In this document: one piece after another, positions 29,023 to 38,225 of the stretch
Position numbering within the stretch: the stretch's first letter is position 1
Layout of the letters: the number at the start of each line of letters is the position of its first letter
Assembly (NCBI GenBank): GCA_018064525.1
Contig: JAGHVB010000079.1
Location: 1-38,225 of the forward strand
Direction: 5' to 3'
DNA: 38,225 nucleotides
From: Candidatus Treponema merdequi
Lineage (GTDB): Bacteria; Spirochaetota; Spirochaetia; Treponematales; Treponemataceae
Position numbers and translations under genes: made by a program
The notes under the pieces: model-generated
The model's input: the letters and a program-made list of their open reading frames with translations, nothing else
Databases searched by the model: none
Told to the model about the DNA's origin: nothing

Positions 29023-32000
29023 ATGAGAATACAGACTAAAATTACTTTGACAGCAGGTCTTTTTGCAGTTTTTGCATCACTTGCTTTCTGCTTTACAGTA
29101 TTAAAGTATTTTTCTCCAAACAGCGATGGCGTTCGAGATGTACTTGAAGTTAAATTTTCTGCAGAAGATGACGGACGAATTGTTTCGTGGAAAATGATAA
29201 TTGAAAATTCCAGAGGAAAAGTTGTAAGAACAATTGGAAATAAAACAACACTTCCGACAAAAATTACAGCAAAAGGTGTATTAAAACAGATTGCAAAAGC
29301 AAAAGAAAGCGTTATCATTCCGGAACTTGTTTCATGGGACGGTACAATGGACGATGGAACAATGGCTCCGGACGGTGAATATTTTTATTACATTGTTGTA
29401 AAAGATGAAAACGAAAATGAATCTAAAACAAAAAAATATAATGTATTTCTTGATAACACCAAACCTGAATGTTCAATCAGACAGCTGGAAGGTGATGATT
29501 TAATTTTTGGTGAAGGAAAAAAATCAGTATTGAAAATTTCTCAGTCAGGATCAAAAGAAAAAATCTGGACTGGAACAATTACAGATGTTGAAGGAAAAAC
29601 AGTAAGAACAGTTAAATTTGAAAATGCAGCTCCGGAAGATTTTGTCTGGGATGGAACTGATGACAGCGGAATGATAGTTCAGGATGGTGTTTATAATTAC
29701 TCTCTTTCCGGAGAAGACAAAGCCGGAAACATAAGTGAAGATGCAGGACTTAAAAATATTATCTTTTCTGCAGAAAAACCTGCCTCAAATATTTCAATCG
29801 AAGGAACAAAATATTTTTCTCTTTCAGAAAAAAGTAATAAAAGATCGATTACTTTTACAGTTGATATTCCAGAGCCAAAAAGTGCAAACAAGCTTGTTGA
29901 CTGGAGTGTAACAGTAACAGCTTGTAACACAAAAACAGTCTGCAGAACATGGAATAAAGATAATTTCAAAGGAATTCCGTCAAAGATTGTATTTGATGGA
30001 ACTGATGACAGCCGGAGTAAACTGCTTTCTGATGGTGAATATATTGCGACTGTAAGAGCTAAATATCTTAATGGATTTGAAACAGCACCTGTAAATACAA
30101 GTATATTCACTATAGATTCTGTTGCACCTTCTGCATCAGTAAAAGCTGATACAAATATTTTCAGTCCTGACGGAGATGGCCGAAAGGACGTAATCAATTT
30201 TGCATTTGAAATTGCAAAAGATACAGAAACTGCTTCTCCAATGGAAAAATGGAATGGTAAAATCGTCAGCCTTAAAGATGAAAATGTATGTGTAAGAAAT
30301 TATGAATTTGGTTCATTTGTTCCAGCTCATATTACATGGAATGGTCTTGATGAAAATTCAAAACTTGCAGCTGATGGAGAATATGTGTTTGTTTTAAACG
30401 GAACTGATATGGCTGGAAACTCAGTTTTGGTAAAATCAAATACATCATTTGCTCTTGATACTTCAAAAACAGAAATCATGCTTGCTGCAAATGATCTCGT
30501 TATTTCTCCTGATTCAAACGGAGTACAGGATGAAATAATTTTTACTCCTGTTGTAAAAGAAAATGCAGATGTAATCAAATATAACTTTGAAATTAAAAAT
30601 GCAAAAAATGCAGTTGTATATTCACAGAAAGAAACTTCAAAAGTTCCATCTTCATTTATATGGAACGGAAAGGACAATTCAAAAAATATTCTTGCAGATG
30701 GAATTTACACAGCCACTCTTACAACAGAATCAGCAAATGGGTCAGTTGCAAAAGCAGAAGTGAGTGATATTGTTCTTGATACAAAAGCTCCTTTTGTAGA
30801 AGTAACAGCTGATAATATTATTTTTAGCCCGGATGGTGATGGAAAAAAAGAAGAACTTATTTTACAGACAAGTAACTGTTCTCTGGAAAATTTATGGACA
30901 GTAAGCATTCTTGATAAAAACAATAAAGCTGTAAAAGAATTTAAATATAATAAATATATCAACGGAACTTCATCTTCTGTATTAAAGTGGGATGGAACTG
31001 ATAACAGCGGAAATAAAGTTTCTGACGGAGTGTATTCTGTTTTGATAAATTCTACAGATGATGCCGGAAACAGTTATAAAAAAGTTATTTCAAAAGTAAC
31101 TCTTGATACCCGTCCTGTAAAAGCTTACATAACAAGAGCGTATGACGGAATTTCTCCGCTTTCAAAAACAGGACTTACACAGCAGAAAATTAATCTGAGA
31201 ACATCTGTTCCTGATGGAATAAAATCATGGACAGTAGATATAAAAAATGAAAAAGGCGAGAAGGTTTATTCTTTTAATAAAGAAAATTCAAAGACATTGG
31301 AAAAAGAAATTTTCTGGAATGGAACAGTGTCTGCTGGTGAAAAAGATTCTGAATCAAAATCTGCCGAAGGTATTTTTTATGCAGAATTAAATATGGAATA
31401 TGAGAAGGGAAACATCGTAAAAGAAAAAACACCTGGTTTTATATGTTCAAGCATTGCTCCAGAACTTGGAGTAATTACAACACCAGAATTTTTCAGTCCT
31501 GATAATGATGGTACGGATGATGATCTTTTTATAAATCTTTCTGCAAAGACAAAAGCAAAACTTACTTCATGGTCATTTATTATTTATAATCCGCAGGAAT
31601 CTGGAAGAGCCGGAAAACCTTTCTGGAAACAGGAAGGAACAGCAAAGATTTCAGAAATCTTAACATGGAACGGGTTAAGCAATATTTTTACAGAAAAAAA
31701 CGGACAGGCAGAACGTGTTCAGTCAGCAATGGATTACCCTTGGGAATTTACTGTGACAGACAGTCTGGGATTGACTTCTGTAGTCAGGGGAAAAATTTCA
31801 ATAGATATTCTTGTAATCCGGGATGGAAAAGTTTTAAAGATGGCAGTTCCGTCAATTATATTCAGATCAAATGCCGCCGACTTTAAGACTGCAAAAGAGG
31901 CACCTGGAAGTAAAGTAACTCCTGAACAGGCAGCTAACAACGAACGCGTATTGAAACGTGTTGCAGATATTCTTAAAAAATTCCCTGATTATACAATTAC

Positions 32001-32241
32001 AGTTGCAGGTCATGCAAATAATATTACGGGAACGGAAGAGGAAGAAACAGGCGGAGATATTCCACTTGTTCCATTAAGCCGTAACAGAGCTGAGTTTGTA
32101 AAGACAAGACTTGAAGCTTATGGAATTGAGTCAAAACGCATGACTGTTGAAGGTAAGGGCGGCCGCGAAAGAATTGCTGCTCTTAATGACCGTGAAAACT
32201 GGTGGAAAAACAGACGCGTTGAGTTTTTACTTAATAAGTAG
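29023..32241 (+). CDS. Large exported protein with repeated FlgD-Ig-like domains and C-terminal OmpA domain
   Basis: A 1072-residue protein. A short signal peptide (about 1-24) is followed by repeated immunoglobulin-like units of the FlgD/gliding-motility type. 'FSPNSDGVRD' (30-39), 'FSPDGDGRKD' (about 379), 'ISPDSNGVQD' (493), 'FSPDGDGKKE' (599) and 'FSPDNDGTDD' (823) are Asp-rich loops likely to bind calcium. Each strand set ends with 'W(D/N)GT...DG.Y'. Residues about 970-1072 form an OmpA-like domain ('TITVAGHANN', 'LSRNRAEFVKTRLEAYGI', 'NRRVEFLLNK') expected to bind peptidoglycan. GGAGGG precedes the ATG. It lies between a barrel gene and ugd. A structural envelope role is inferred. Confidence 0.85.
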   Translation: MRIQTKITLTAGLFAVFASLAFCFTVLKYFSPNSDGVRDVLEVKFSAEDDGRIVSWKMIIENSRGKVVRTIGNKTTLPTKITAKGVLKQIAKAKESVIIPELVSWDGTMDDGTMAPDGEYFYYIVVKDENENESKTKKYNVFLDNTKPECSIRQLEGDDLIFGEGKKSVLKISQSGSKEKIWTGTITDVEGKTVRTVKFENAAPEDFVWDGTDDSGMIVQDGVYNYSLSGEDKAGNISEDAGLKNIIFSAEKPASNISIEGTKYFSLSEKSNKRSITFTVDIPEPKSANKLVDWSVTVTACNTKTVCRTWNKDNFKGIPSKIVFDGTDDSRSKLLSDGEYIATVRAKYLNGFETAPVNTSIFTIDSVAPSASVKADTNIFSPDGDGRKDVINFAFEIAKDTETASPMEKWNGKIVSLKDENVCVRNYEFGSFVPAHITWNGLDENSKLAADGEYVFVLNGTDMAGNSVLVKSNTSFALDTSKTEIMLAANDLVISPDSNGVQDEIIFTPVVKENADVIKYNFEIKNAKNAVVYSQKETSKVPSSFIWNGKDNSKNILADGIYTATLTTESANGSVAKAEVSDIVLDTKAPFVEVTADNIIFSPDGDGKKEELILQTSNCSLENLWTVSILDKNNKAVKEFKYNKYINGTSSSVLKWDGTDNSGNKVSDGVYSVLINSTDDAGNSYKKVISKVTLDTRPVKAYITRAYDGISPLSKTGLTQQKINLRTSVPDGIKSWTVDIKNEKGEKVYSFNKENSKTLEKEIFWNGTVSAGEKDSESKSAEGIFYAELNMEYEKGNIVKEKTPGFICSSIAPELGVITTPEFFSPDNDGTDDDLFINLSAKTKAKLTSWSFIIYNPQESGRAGKPFWKQEGTAKISEILTWNGLSNIFTEKNGQAERVQSAMDYPWEFTVTDSLGLTSVVRGKISIDILVIRDGKVLKMAVPSIIFRSNAADFKTAKEAPGSKVTPEQAANNERVLKRVADILKKFPDYTITVAGHANNITGTEEEETGGDIPLVPLSRNRAEFVKTRLEAYGIESKRMTVEGKGGRERIAALNDRENWWKNRRVEFLLNK

Positions 32242-32289
32242 TATAACTTTGAATATATTAATTAATATTTTTGTGGAGTAATTTTTTTT

Positions 32290-33474
32290 ATGAAAATCGC
32301 AGTTGCCGGAACAGGATATGTAGGTTTATCAAATGCAATTTTACTTGCTCAGAATAATGAAGTAGTTGCAGTTGATGTAATTAAAGAAAAGGTTGATTTA
32401 ATCAACAATAAAAAATCTCCTATTGTTGATAAAGAAATTGAAGAATATCTTTCATCTCATAAACTTAATTTAAAAGCAACAACTGACGCAGAATCAGCAT
32501 ATCGTGATGCAGAATTTGTAATTATTGCAACTCCTACAAATTACGATGTTGAAAAGAATTTTTTTGATACAAGTTCAATTGAAACTGTAATCAGCCTCGT
32601 AAAAAAATATAACTCTTCAGCAACAATCGTAATCAAATCTACAATTCCAGTAGGCTATACAGAACGCATCAGAAAAGAAATGGAATATGAAAATATGATT
32701 TTCTCTCCGGAATTTCTGCGCGAAGGAAAAGCTTTGTACGATAATCTCTATCCGTCAAGAATTGTAGTAAGTTTTCCAAAAGATAAACCAGAACTTAAAG
32801 ATAAAGCAGAAACATTTGCCGCATTGTTAAAGCAGGGAGCTATTAAAAAAGAAATTGAAGTTCTTCATCCGTTCTGTACAGAAGCAGAAGCAATCAAACT
32901 TTTTGCAAATACTTATCTTGCAGTTCGTGTAGCTTACTTTAATGAACTTGATACTTATGCAGAACTTAACGGTCTTAATGCAGCTCAGATTATTAAAGGA
33001 ATTTCTCTTGATCCGAGAATCGGAGATTTCTACAATAATCCGAGCTTTGGTTACGGCGGCTACTGTTTACCAAAAGATACAAAACAGCTTAAAGCAAATT
33101 TTGCAGGCATTCCGCAGAATATGATCAGTGCTGTTGTGGCTTCAAATGACACAAGAAAAGAGCATATAACTAATCAGATTTGCGCAAAGTCTCCAAAAAC
33201 AGTCGGAATTTACCGTCTTACAATGAAAGCCGGAAGTGACAATTTCAGGCAGAGTGCAATTCAGGGAATTATGAACCGTCTTAAAAGCCGTGGTGTCCAT
33301 GTTGTAATTTACGAACCTACATGGAAGCAGGATACTTTTGAAGGATATCCTGTTGCTTCAGATCTTTCTGAGTTTAAGAATAAATGTGATGTAATTATCG
33401 CAAACAGAAAGAGTGAAGATTTGAAAGATGTTGAAGATAAAGTTTATACTCGAGATATCTTTGGGAATAACTAA
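32290..33474 (+). CDS. ugd: UDP-glucose 6-dehydrogenase
   Basis: A 394-residue NAD-dependent enzyme oxidising UDP-glucose twice to UDP-glucuronate (EC 1.1.1.22). The Rossmann fingerprint is '[10 protein letters not shown]' (7-16), with 'ATPTNYD', 'KSTIPVGYT', '[20 protein letters not shown]', '[22 protein letters not shown]' and catalytic C259 in '[14 protein letters not shown]'. It is of the short Ugd type. GGAG lies upstream of the ATG. It is 48 bp after the OmpA-domain gene and probably co-transcribed. Its product feeds the Uxs encoded at 25082. The stop codon overlaps that of the convergent GT11 gene by four bases (33471-33474), leaving no room for a terminator. Confidence 0.93.
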   Translation: MKIAVAGTGYVGLSNAILLAQNNEVVAVDVIKEKVDLINNKKSPIVDKEIEEYLSSHKLNLKATTDAESAYRDAEFVIIATPTNYDVEKNFFDTSSIETVISLVKKYNSSATIVIKSTIPVGYTERIRKEMEYENMIFSPEFLREGKALYDNLYPSRIVVSFPKDKPELKDKAETFAALLKQGAIKKEIEVLHPFCTEAEAIKLFANTYLAVRVAYFNELDTYAELNGLNAAQIIKGISLDPRIGDFYNNPSFGYGGYCLPKDTKQLKANFAGIPQNMISAVVASNDTRKEHITNQICAKSPKTVGIYRLTMKAGSDNFRQSAIQGIMNRLKSRGVHVVIYEPTWKQDTFEGYPVASDLSEFKNKCDVIIANRKSEDLKDVEDKVYTRDIFGNN

Positions 33475-34268
33475 ATTTTAATCCAGTCAGAAAGGATTAA
33501 ATTATCGTGCTCATACGGTTCTGCATTTGTCCAGTGTGACGGGCAGATTACTGTGTGAGCATTTTTATTTAATACGGCACCCCACCATGAAAAAGTTGAA
33601 TTTGCAATGATGTTTGCCTTACATTTACTCATAAGAAAAAGATCAAATCCATCGTCATAATTTTTATCTTTCTGATCATCTGCAAAAACAAAATTTTTTT
33701 CTGTCAAAGAAGATGATTTATCCTGCAAGCAGTCATTGATGATTGATTCAGCATAAGGTCTGTCATTTGTGAAAATGAAGAATACAGGATTTTTGATTTT
33801 CTTCTGAGTAGTTTTTATTGCTTTGATGTAGTAGTCTTTTGTACAGATTCCGATAAAGCTGCCGGCCTTTGAAGGGTCGAGATAATCACCGCCTCGTATG
33901 TGAAGTGAAACTGAATTTGATTCTGATAATTTTGTTGTAATTGAATCTTTTTCGTAGAGAGAAATATTTTTAAATTTGAAATTTATGTTTTCTGAATATA
34001 AAGGATCCTGGTAAAATCCGATTTTGTAGTTACGGGTTATGTATTTAACTCGTGCTTTTAAGAGGTTGACGAAAAGTTTTGTATTTTTTGAATTTGTATA
34101 AAAAAGTTTTTCGTCTTCTCCAAGTTCCATTACATCAAGAATATCTGTATTGCCGTCATCTGCACGGATAAATTTTACAGATTTTCCCTGAGTGAGAAGG
34201 TATTTACCGTATGAATATTGAAAGAGCCGGTTGCATAGTCCTGCGAAGATTTTGATGTAGGTGGTCAT
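33471..34268 (-). CDS. GT11-like alpha-1,2-fucosyltransferase family protein
   Basis: A 265-residue glycosyltransferase. '[17 protein letters not shown]' matches the GT11 N-terminus. '[13 protein letters not shown]' is motif I (normally HxRRGDY), '[12 protein letters not shown]' motif II, and '[16 protein letters not shown]' motif III. GDP-fucose is the usual donor, with transfer to galactose. The second Arg of motif I is Gly here, which could alter donor binding or mark a divergent subgroup. The RBS GAGG precedes the ATG. It is the last gene of a four-gene glycosyltransferase operon. No fucose synthesis genes (gmd, fcl) lie in the window, so the donor is uncertain. Confidence 0.82.
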   Translation of the reverse strand: MTTYIKIFAGLCNRLFQYSYGKYLLTQGKSVKFIRADDGNTDILDVMELGEDEKLFYTNSKNTKLFVNLLKARVKYITRNYKIGFYQDPLYSENINFKFKNISLYEKDSITTKLSESNSVSLHIRGGDYLDPSKAGSFIGICTKDYYIKAIKTTQKKIKNPVFFIFTNDRPYAESIINDCLQDKSSSLTEKNFVFADDQKDKNYDDGFDLFLMSKCKANIIANSTFSWWGAVLNKNAHTVICPSHWTNAEPYEHDNLILSDWIKI

Positions 34269-34283
34269 ACTGTGTCCTCAAAA

Positions 34284-35039
34284 TTATTTTGAAAATATTT
34301 TTTTTAGTTTTCTTACAAGCCTATGAAATAAATCATTTTGAAACCAGCTTGATTCCCAGTAATGAATTGCATAAGAGTTATCTGTAATGTAACGATGTTT
34401 TGCAGCACGAACATCTGCTTTTTCAGAATTAGGAACAGCAAAAAAATATTCAGCAGGTAAAAGAGCATCAAATTCTGTAATTGTGCTTATGTTATTCATA
34501 ATCATATTGGTAAGAAATCCAGGACCTGTAGTATTGATTATTTCAAGAATGTCTGATGAATTGATTCCTTTTATTGAACTGCTGATTTTTTCAATTAAAG
34601 GGTGATGTGCACAGCATGCTATCATGGCATTACCAAATTCAATTTTATCTGTAAATTGAAGGCATGAAATAAATGAGCTTTTATCTGATATTGGGGACAG
34701 ATTTTTTAAACATTCAAAATCTGTATCAAAATAAAATCCGCCATATTCTTTTAATATTGCATAACGGGCAATATCAGATTTCATTCCATAGTTTGAAGCT
34801 GTAAGATAATCTTTTTTTGAAGTGAAATTTTGAAGGGAAAGAATTTTTTCTTCATCCCAAAGAATAAACTGCCAGTCGGGATTATATTTTTTGAATGTTT
34901 CAATAAAGGGTTTATATTGATCTGGCAATTTACTTCCAAGCCAGATGTGATGGATTATGTGAGGAATCGGGGAGTTACATTTTTCTGTATTGTTAAGCCA
35001 GTTCTTATATGCTGTTTCTAATTGTTTATTGTTTATCAT
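34284..35039 (-). CDS. GT32-like glycosyltransferase with DXD motif
   Basis: A 251-residue protein of the Gly_transf_sug (OCH1-like) type. 'IPHIIHHIWLGSKLPDQY' and 'WQFILWDEE' are the family's opening. 'DIARYAILKEYGGFYFDTDFECLKNL' contains the metal/nucleotide-sugar DxD (DTD). The C-terminal 'AIHYWESSWF' replaces the typical 'HHWAASW'. Such enzymes add hexoses to lipooligosaccharide or capsule. No clear Shine-Dalgarno sequence precedes the ATG; it lies 47 bp after the upstream gene and is presumably co-transcribed. Sugar and acceptor are unknown. Confidence 0.85.
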   Translation of the reverse strand: MINNKQLETAYKNWLNNTEKCNSPIPHIIHHIWLGSKLPDQYKPFIETFKKYNPDWQFILWDEEKILSLQNFTSKKDYLTASNYGMKSDIARYAILKEYGGFYFDTDFECLKNLSPISDKSSFISCLQFTDKIEFGNAMIACCAHHPLIEKISSSIKGINSSDILEIINTTGPGFLTNMIMNNISTITEFDALLPAEYFFAVPNSEKADVRAAKHRYITDNSYAIHYWESSWFQNDLFHRLVRKLKKIFSK

Positions 35040-35086
35040 TTCAGTTCATTTTATATAGAATGATTGTATTTATCAATTGTAATTTA

Positions 35087-36037
35087 TTACCGGTGAAGTA
35101 ATATTTTATATATCTTACGGACAAAATCCGGAGTTAAATCCTGTAAAAAGCGTTTAGAAGAAAAATTTTCTTTTTCAAAACGCTTTTTAATCTTTTTTGA
35201 AACAAAACTGTATTTTGACATATAAGCTTTTGCCCAGCCTTGAAAATGAAGAACATCAAAGTATACCGATTTTTTGTTACCGTTTGTGACTGCCATGCCT
35301 TTTGGAATTCCATTTACAAAAGAAACTTTTTTTCTTCCATGGGTCATCATGTATTCTTCGTGAAATCCAACATGAGAAGTAAACTGGTTATCAAATACAT
35401 GTTCATCCTGAACTGTTCCAAAATCATGAACTGCTTCTGGATTGTCAGATTGAAAAAGGTCGAACATAGTCATATCACAAATTCCGCCGTTTTCTTTCTT
35501 TTTTTCTTCATAAATAGTTTTAAGGCGCTGTAAATTATTTTCATTTGAATACTGATCAATAATATAATTACAAAATATTTTTATGGATTTTTTAGTAAAA
35601 AATGTACAGTTTGGACAGATGTGATTTGTTATCGCTATTTCTTTATCATTCATTCTTGAAACAGCAATTTCTGTTAAATTTGAATAGACAAGGTTATCTG
35701 AGTCGCAGCAGAAAAAACTATTTATGTTGTTCTGTCTGTTTACAAAATCCATTATCGCAAACCATCGCTGAAAACAGATTAATTCAAACTCCTTTGTATT
35801 TGGTGACATGTGAATGTATAAAGGTTCAAATTTACATGCTGAAGAAAAATAGTCATTGATAGAATAAAATTCAATTCGTTCCTTATATTCTGGAGAAATC
35901 TGTTCTTTGTATGAAGGATTATCAGTTAGGACAATAATGCGTGAATCTTTCTGAGTAATGCAGGCATGTTCTAAAGCAATTCTAAAATAGAGTGGAAAGC
36001 CTTTGTGAACAAAGATGAGTGCCGGTATATCAGTCAT
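35087..36037 (-). CDS. Probable GT-A-fold glycosyltransferase
   Basis: A 316-residue protein. 'ALIFVHKGFPLYFRIALEHACITQKDSRIIVLTDN' opens a nucleotide-sugar-binding fold. 'FFCCDSDNLVYSN' supplies a DSD that probably acts as the DXD motif. The C-terminal basic tail (from 'SKKIKKRFEKENFSSKRF') could contact the membrane. AAGGAG lies just upstream of the ATG. It is 16 bp downstream of the GT4 gene in the same operon. I do not recognise a CAZy family with confidence; the glycosyltransferase call rests on the DSD motif, the N-terminal pattern and the neighbours. Confidence 0.65.
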   Translation of the reverse strand: MTDIPALIFVHKGFPLYFRIALEHACITQKDSRIIVLTDNPSYKEQISPEYKERIEFYSINDYFSSACKFEPLYIHMSPNTKEFELICFQRWFAIMDFVNRQNNINSFFCCDSDNLVYSNLTEIAVSRMNDKEIAITNHICPNCTFFTKKSIKIFCNYIIDQYSNENNLQRLKTIYEEKKKENGGICDMTMFDLFQSDNPEAVHDFGTVQDEHVFDNQFTSHVGFHEEYMMTHGRKKVSFVNGIPKGMAVTNGNKKSVYFDVLHFQGWAKAYMSKYSFVSKKIKKRFEKENFSSKRFLQDLTPDFVRKIYKILLHR

Positions 36038-36053
36038 GAATAATTCTCCTTTT

Positions 36054-37220
36054 TTATTTTATTAAATTATTAATTAAAGATGAAAAACTTTTATTCCAGA
36101 TTTCCTGAGAATACGTATTTTCAAATGTTAACCTTGCTTCTCTGCCAAATGATGTACGCTTTGTTTTATTTTTGATAAGTTTAACAATTGAATCAAAAAA
36201 TTCTTTTTCATTGCCGCTTGCACATAAATAACCGTTTCTGTCGTTTTCAATCTGTTCCGGAAGTCCACCGACATTACTTACAACACATGGCAGGCTGAAT
36301 TTCATTGCTTCAATGACAGAGAGGCAGCAGTTTTCTGTTGTACTTGGCTGAACATAAATATCAGAGCCGGCATAAAGAGAAGATGTGTCGTTTTGAAATC
36401 CTATGAATTTTATGTTTGTATAATTTCTGGCTTCTTCTGTTAACCGGTTAAAATATGTTCCTTCACCTGCCCAGATAAAATCAGGAATTTCCTCATTTTC
36501 TGTTTTACATCTGTCAGTAATTTTTTTTGCAACTGAAAGCCATAAGTCAGGATTTTTAAAACTTGCTAAAAGTCCAAGCGTAAGAATTGTGATGTTTGAA
36601 TGTTTTGTTTTTTTGATTTTATCGTTTAAAGATCCAGCATGGTTAGTAAGTACTGCATACAGATTGCAGCCTGATGGTACCGGAAGGAATTTTTCGTATA
36701 AAGTTTTTCCAATGTGCGAAACAGAGCATACTCTGCTTTTAGGATTGACGTTTTTCAATATTTTTTTATATATTTTTTTTCTGTAATTTTTAATAACTGG
36801 AGATTGCTGCATTAAAGTGTGTGAAATGAAAAGACACGGAATATTTTTTGTTAAAGCATAAAAATATTTTGTTCCGTTTCCGATTGAAAATATCATTGCA
36901 TCTGGTTTGAATTTTAACATTTTATTTACTGTCAATTTTTCAAAAACTGATTCATACCAGTCAAGCAGATGAAGTTTACGAAAAACTTTTGAAATTATTG
37001 TAAATTGAAATATTCGTGGAAGTACTACTGGAACAAATACCGGACATGCTTTCAATAAAGTCTGTATTTCATTGTCATTTTGTGACTGCCATAAAAATAT
37101 ATAAAGTTTTTCTATTTTAAGCTGTTTGTAATTATGTGAAAAGTAATTTATGAGCTGTTTGAAATATGTACGAATTCCACCAGAATGTTCAAAATCTGCA
37201 ATAAGGCAAAGTGTTTTCAT
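36054..37220 (-). CDS. GT4-family (GT-B fold) glycosyltransferase
   Basis: A 388-residue retaining glycosyltransferase. The N-terminal 'FEHSGGIRTYFKQLINYF' is the acceptor-side glycine loop. The C-terminal donor domain has 'ILTLGLLASFKNPDLWLSVAKKI', 'FIWAGEGTYFNRL', 'IKFIGFQNDTSSLYAGSDIYVQPSTTENCCLSVIEAM' and 'SLPCVVSNVGGLPEQI'. The glutamates of the EX7E motif lie in 'ENCCLSVIEA'. An AGGA-type RBS lies upstream of the ATG. It is the first gene of the four-gene operon reading to 33471 and is divergent from the GT2 gene at 37306. Donor and acceptor are unknown. Confidence 0.88.
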   Translation of the reverse strand: MKTLCLIADFEHSGGIRTYFKQLINYFSHNYKQLKIEKLYIFLWQSQNDNEIQTLLKACPVFVPVVLPRIFQFTIISKVFRKLHLLDWYESVFEKLTVNKMLKFKPDAMIFSIGNGTKYFYALTKNIPCLFISHTLMQQSPVIKNYRKKIYKKILKNVNPKSRVCSVSHIGKTLYEKFLPVPSGCNLYAVLTNHAGSLNDKIKKTKHSNITILTLGLLASFKNPDLWLSVAKKITDRCKTENEEIPDFIWAGEGTYFNRLTEEARNYTNIKFIGFQNDTSSLYAGSDIYVQPSTTENCCLSVIEAMKFSLPCVVSNVGGLPEQIENDRNGYLCASGNEKEFFDSIVKLIKNKTKRTSFGREARLTFENTYSQEIWNKSFSSLINNLIK

Positions 37221-37305
37221 AAAAATCCTGTAAATATATTGAGATATATCAACAATGCAATTATAATATTATATATATTGTTATTTTACAAGATTTTGAC
37301 CGGTT

Positions 37306-38225
37306 ATGAAACAAGTTGATTTTACCTTAATTATTCCCTGCTATAATAATGCAAATTCTCTGGATGAATTTTTTTCATTGTTAAATAAAATAGATTATCA
37401 TTCTTTTGAAGTTATTTTTGTGAATGATGGATCTACTGATAATACTATTGATGTTTTAACAGAACTTTCTGCTAAAGCTGATTTTCCTGTTCAGATAGCA
37501 TCACAAAAAAATGCAGGCCCTGGTGCTGCCAGAAATAAGGGATTAAAATTTGCAAAAGGAAAATATATCTGGTTTATTGACAGTGATGACTGTTTTTGTC
37601 CTGATTCGCTTAAAAAGTTAAAACAGGTTTTATCAAATATCAAAACTGATATTCTGAATTTCAATTATAAAATAATACATGATAAAAAAGATTCAGAATT
37701 TTCCGGTACTGATAAGATTTGTACAGAACATAATCGCTATGCAATTTTATTTGAACCGTCATGTCCATGGGCAAAAATTTACAACAGAAAATTTTTAATA
37801 GATAATAAAATTCAATTTCCGGATTGCTATTTTGCAGAGGATCTTGTCTTTAATGTAAGGGCATATTCAAATGCAAAAAATATTTATCATTTTGATTATA
37901 CTTTATACAATTATTTTGTACGGCAGGATTCCGTTTCTGCTACATGGAAAAATAATCATATAAAAGATTTTCTTCAAATAGTTAAATTGTTATTAAAGGA
38001 ATCAGAACTTCATGAATTATATCGCGAAGAGATATGTTTTATTACATGCAGGCATGTAGAAACTCTGTTGAATAGTACTGATCCTGTAAAATATGGAAAA
38101 GAAATTCAGGAAATACAGCAGTATGTAAATAAATCCCGGATTAATGAAAATACGTATGAATGTATTAAAAACAGAGAAATCAGTAAATATGAAAATTCTC
38201 TAAGATGGCGTATAACAAAACCTTT
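37306..38225 (+). CDS. GT2-family glycosyltransferase, partial (runs off the window)
   Basis: An open reading frame from ATG 37306 to the window end, at least 306 residues with no stop. The N-terminal 100 residues are a classic GT2 GT-A domain: 'TLIIPCYNN', 'EVIFVNDGSTDNT', 'QKNAGPGAARNKGLKFAKGKYIWFIDSDD', where DSDD is the metal-binding DXD. The remainder ('CPWAKIYNRKFL', 'FAEDLVFNVRAYSNA') matches bacterial GT2 enzymes of surface-glycan clusters. No Shine-Dalgarno sequence is seen ahead of the ATG. It diverges from the GT4 gene across a very AT-rich 85-bp spacer, so it probably starts a second glycan transcript. Confidence 0.88.
   Translation, partial: MKQVDFTLIIPCYNNANSLDEFFSLLNKIDYHSFEVIFVNDGSTDNTIDVLTELSAKADFPVQIASQKNAGPGAARNKGLKFAKGKYIWFIDSDDCFCPDSLKKLKQVLSNIKTDILNFNYKIIHDKKDSEFSGTDKICTEHNRYAILFEPSCPWAKIYNRKFLIDNKIQFPDCYFAEDLVFNVRAYSNAKNIYHFDYTLYNYFVRQDSVSATWKNNHIKDFLQIVKLLLKESELHELYREEICFITCRHVETLLNSTDPVKYGKEIQEIQQYVNKSRINENTYECIKNREISKYENSLRWRITKP

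Overview
The window is about 38 kb of AT-rich bacterial chromosome. It most likely comes from a host-associated treponeme (Spirochaetota). Supporting signs are an EF-G of the spirochaete/mitochondrial 'spdEFG1' type, a FadL/PorV-like outer-membrane protein next to a FlgD-Ig/OmpA protein, diderm lipoproteins and beta-barrels, and meso-DAP used through Ddh and LysA. The genus is inferred from protein character, not from a database search. No tRNA, rRNA, CRISPR array, phage or transposase was found.

Layout. (1) 1-3.3 kb: a TrmB-type regulator followed by ddh and lysA (last steps of lysine synthesis), closed by a terminator. (2) 3.3-6.8 kb: a GH16 glucanase lipoprotein, convergent with two genes for a secreted glycan-binding-domain protein and a membrane protein. 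(3) 6.8-12.3 kb: an IMP dehydrogenase of the Tritrichomonas-like type, divergent from dus, two envelope genes and a gph-type phosphatase. (4) 12.3-15.2 kb: an orphan MIO ammonia-lyase, mrp, and a gene-free stretch holding a palindromic repeat and a candidate structured RNA with its own promoter and terminator. (5) 15.2-20.2 kb: a small lipoprotein, a RecA-fold ATPase gene 11 bp downstream of fusA, and a probable beta-barrel. (6) 20.3-26.1 kb: a SPOR-domain protein, coaE, polA and UDP-xylose synthase. (7) 26.1-33.5 kb: a CapA-like lipoprotein, a small conserved-looking protein, an outer-membrane barrel, a 1072-residue FlgD-Ig/OmpA protein and UDP-glucose dehydrogenase. (8) 33.5 kb to the end: a four-gene glycosyltransferase operon (GT11-like, GT32-like, a GT-A-like protein and GT4) divergent from a GT2 gene that runs off the window.

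How the genes fit together. Ugd and Uxs form the route UDP-glucose to UDP-glucuronate to UDP-xylose. With CapA and five glycosyltransferases they suggest a surface-glycan locus in two blocks. fusA, polA, coaE, dus, guaB, mrp and lysA are housekeeping genes.

Most worth a second look are: a heptanucleotide repeat family that sits in frame inside dus and twice inside polA, with a stop-avoiding substitution at the same point; an orphan structured RNA candidate at 14959-15114; five genes whose promoter geometry predicts leaderless mRNAs, including the divergent polA/uxs pair; and large inverted repeats at several promoters. I did not see an obvious new defence or catalytic system.
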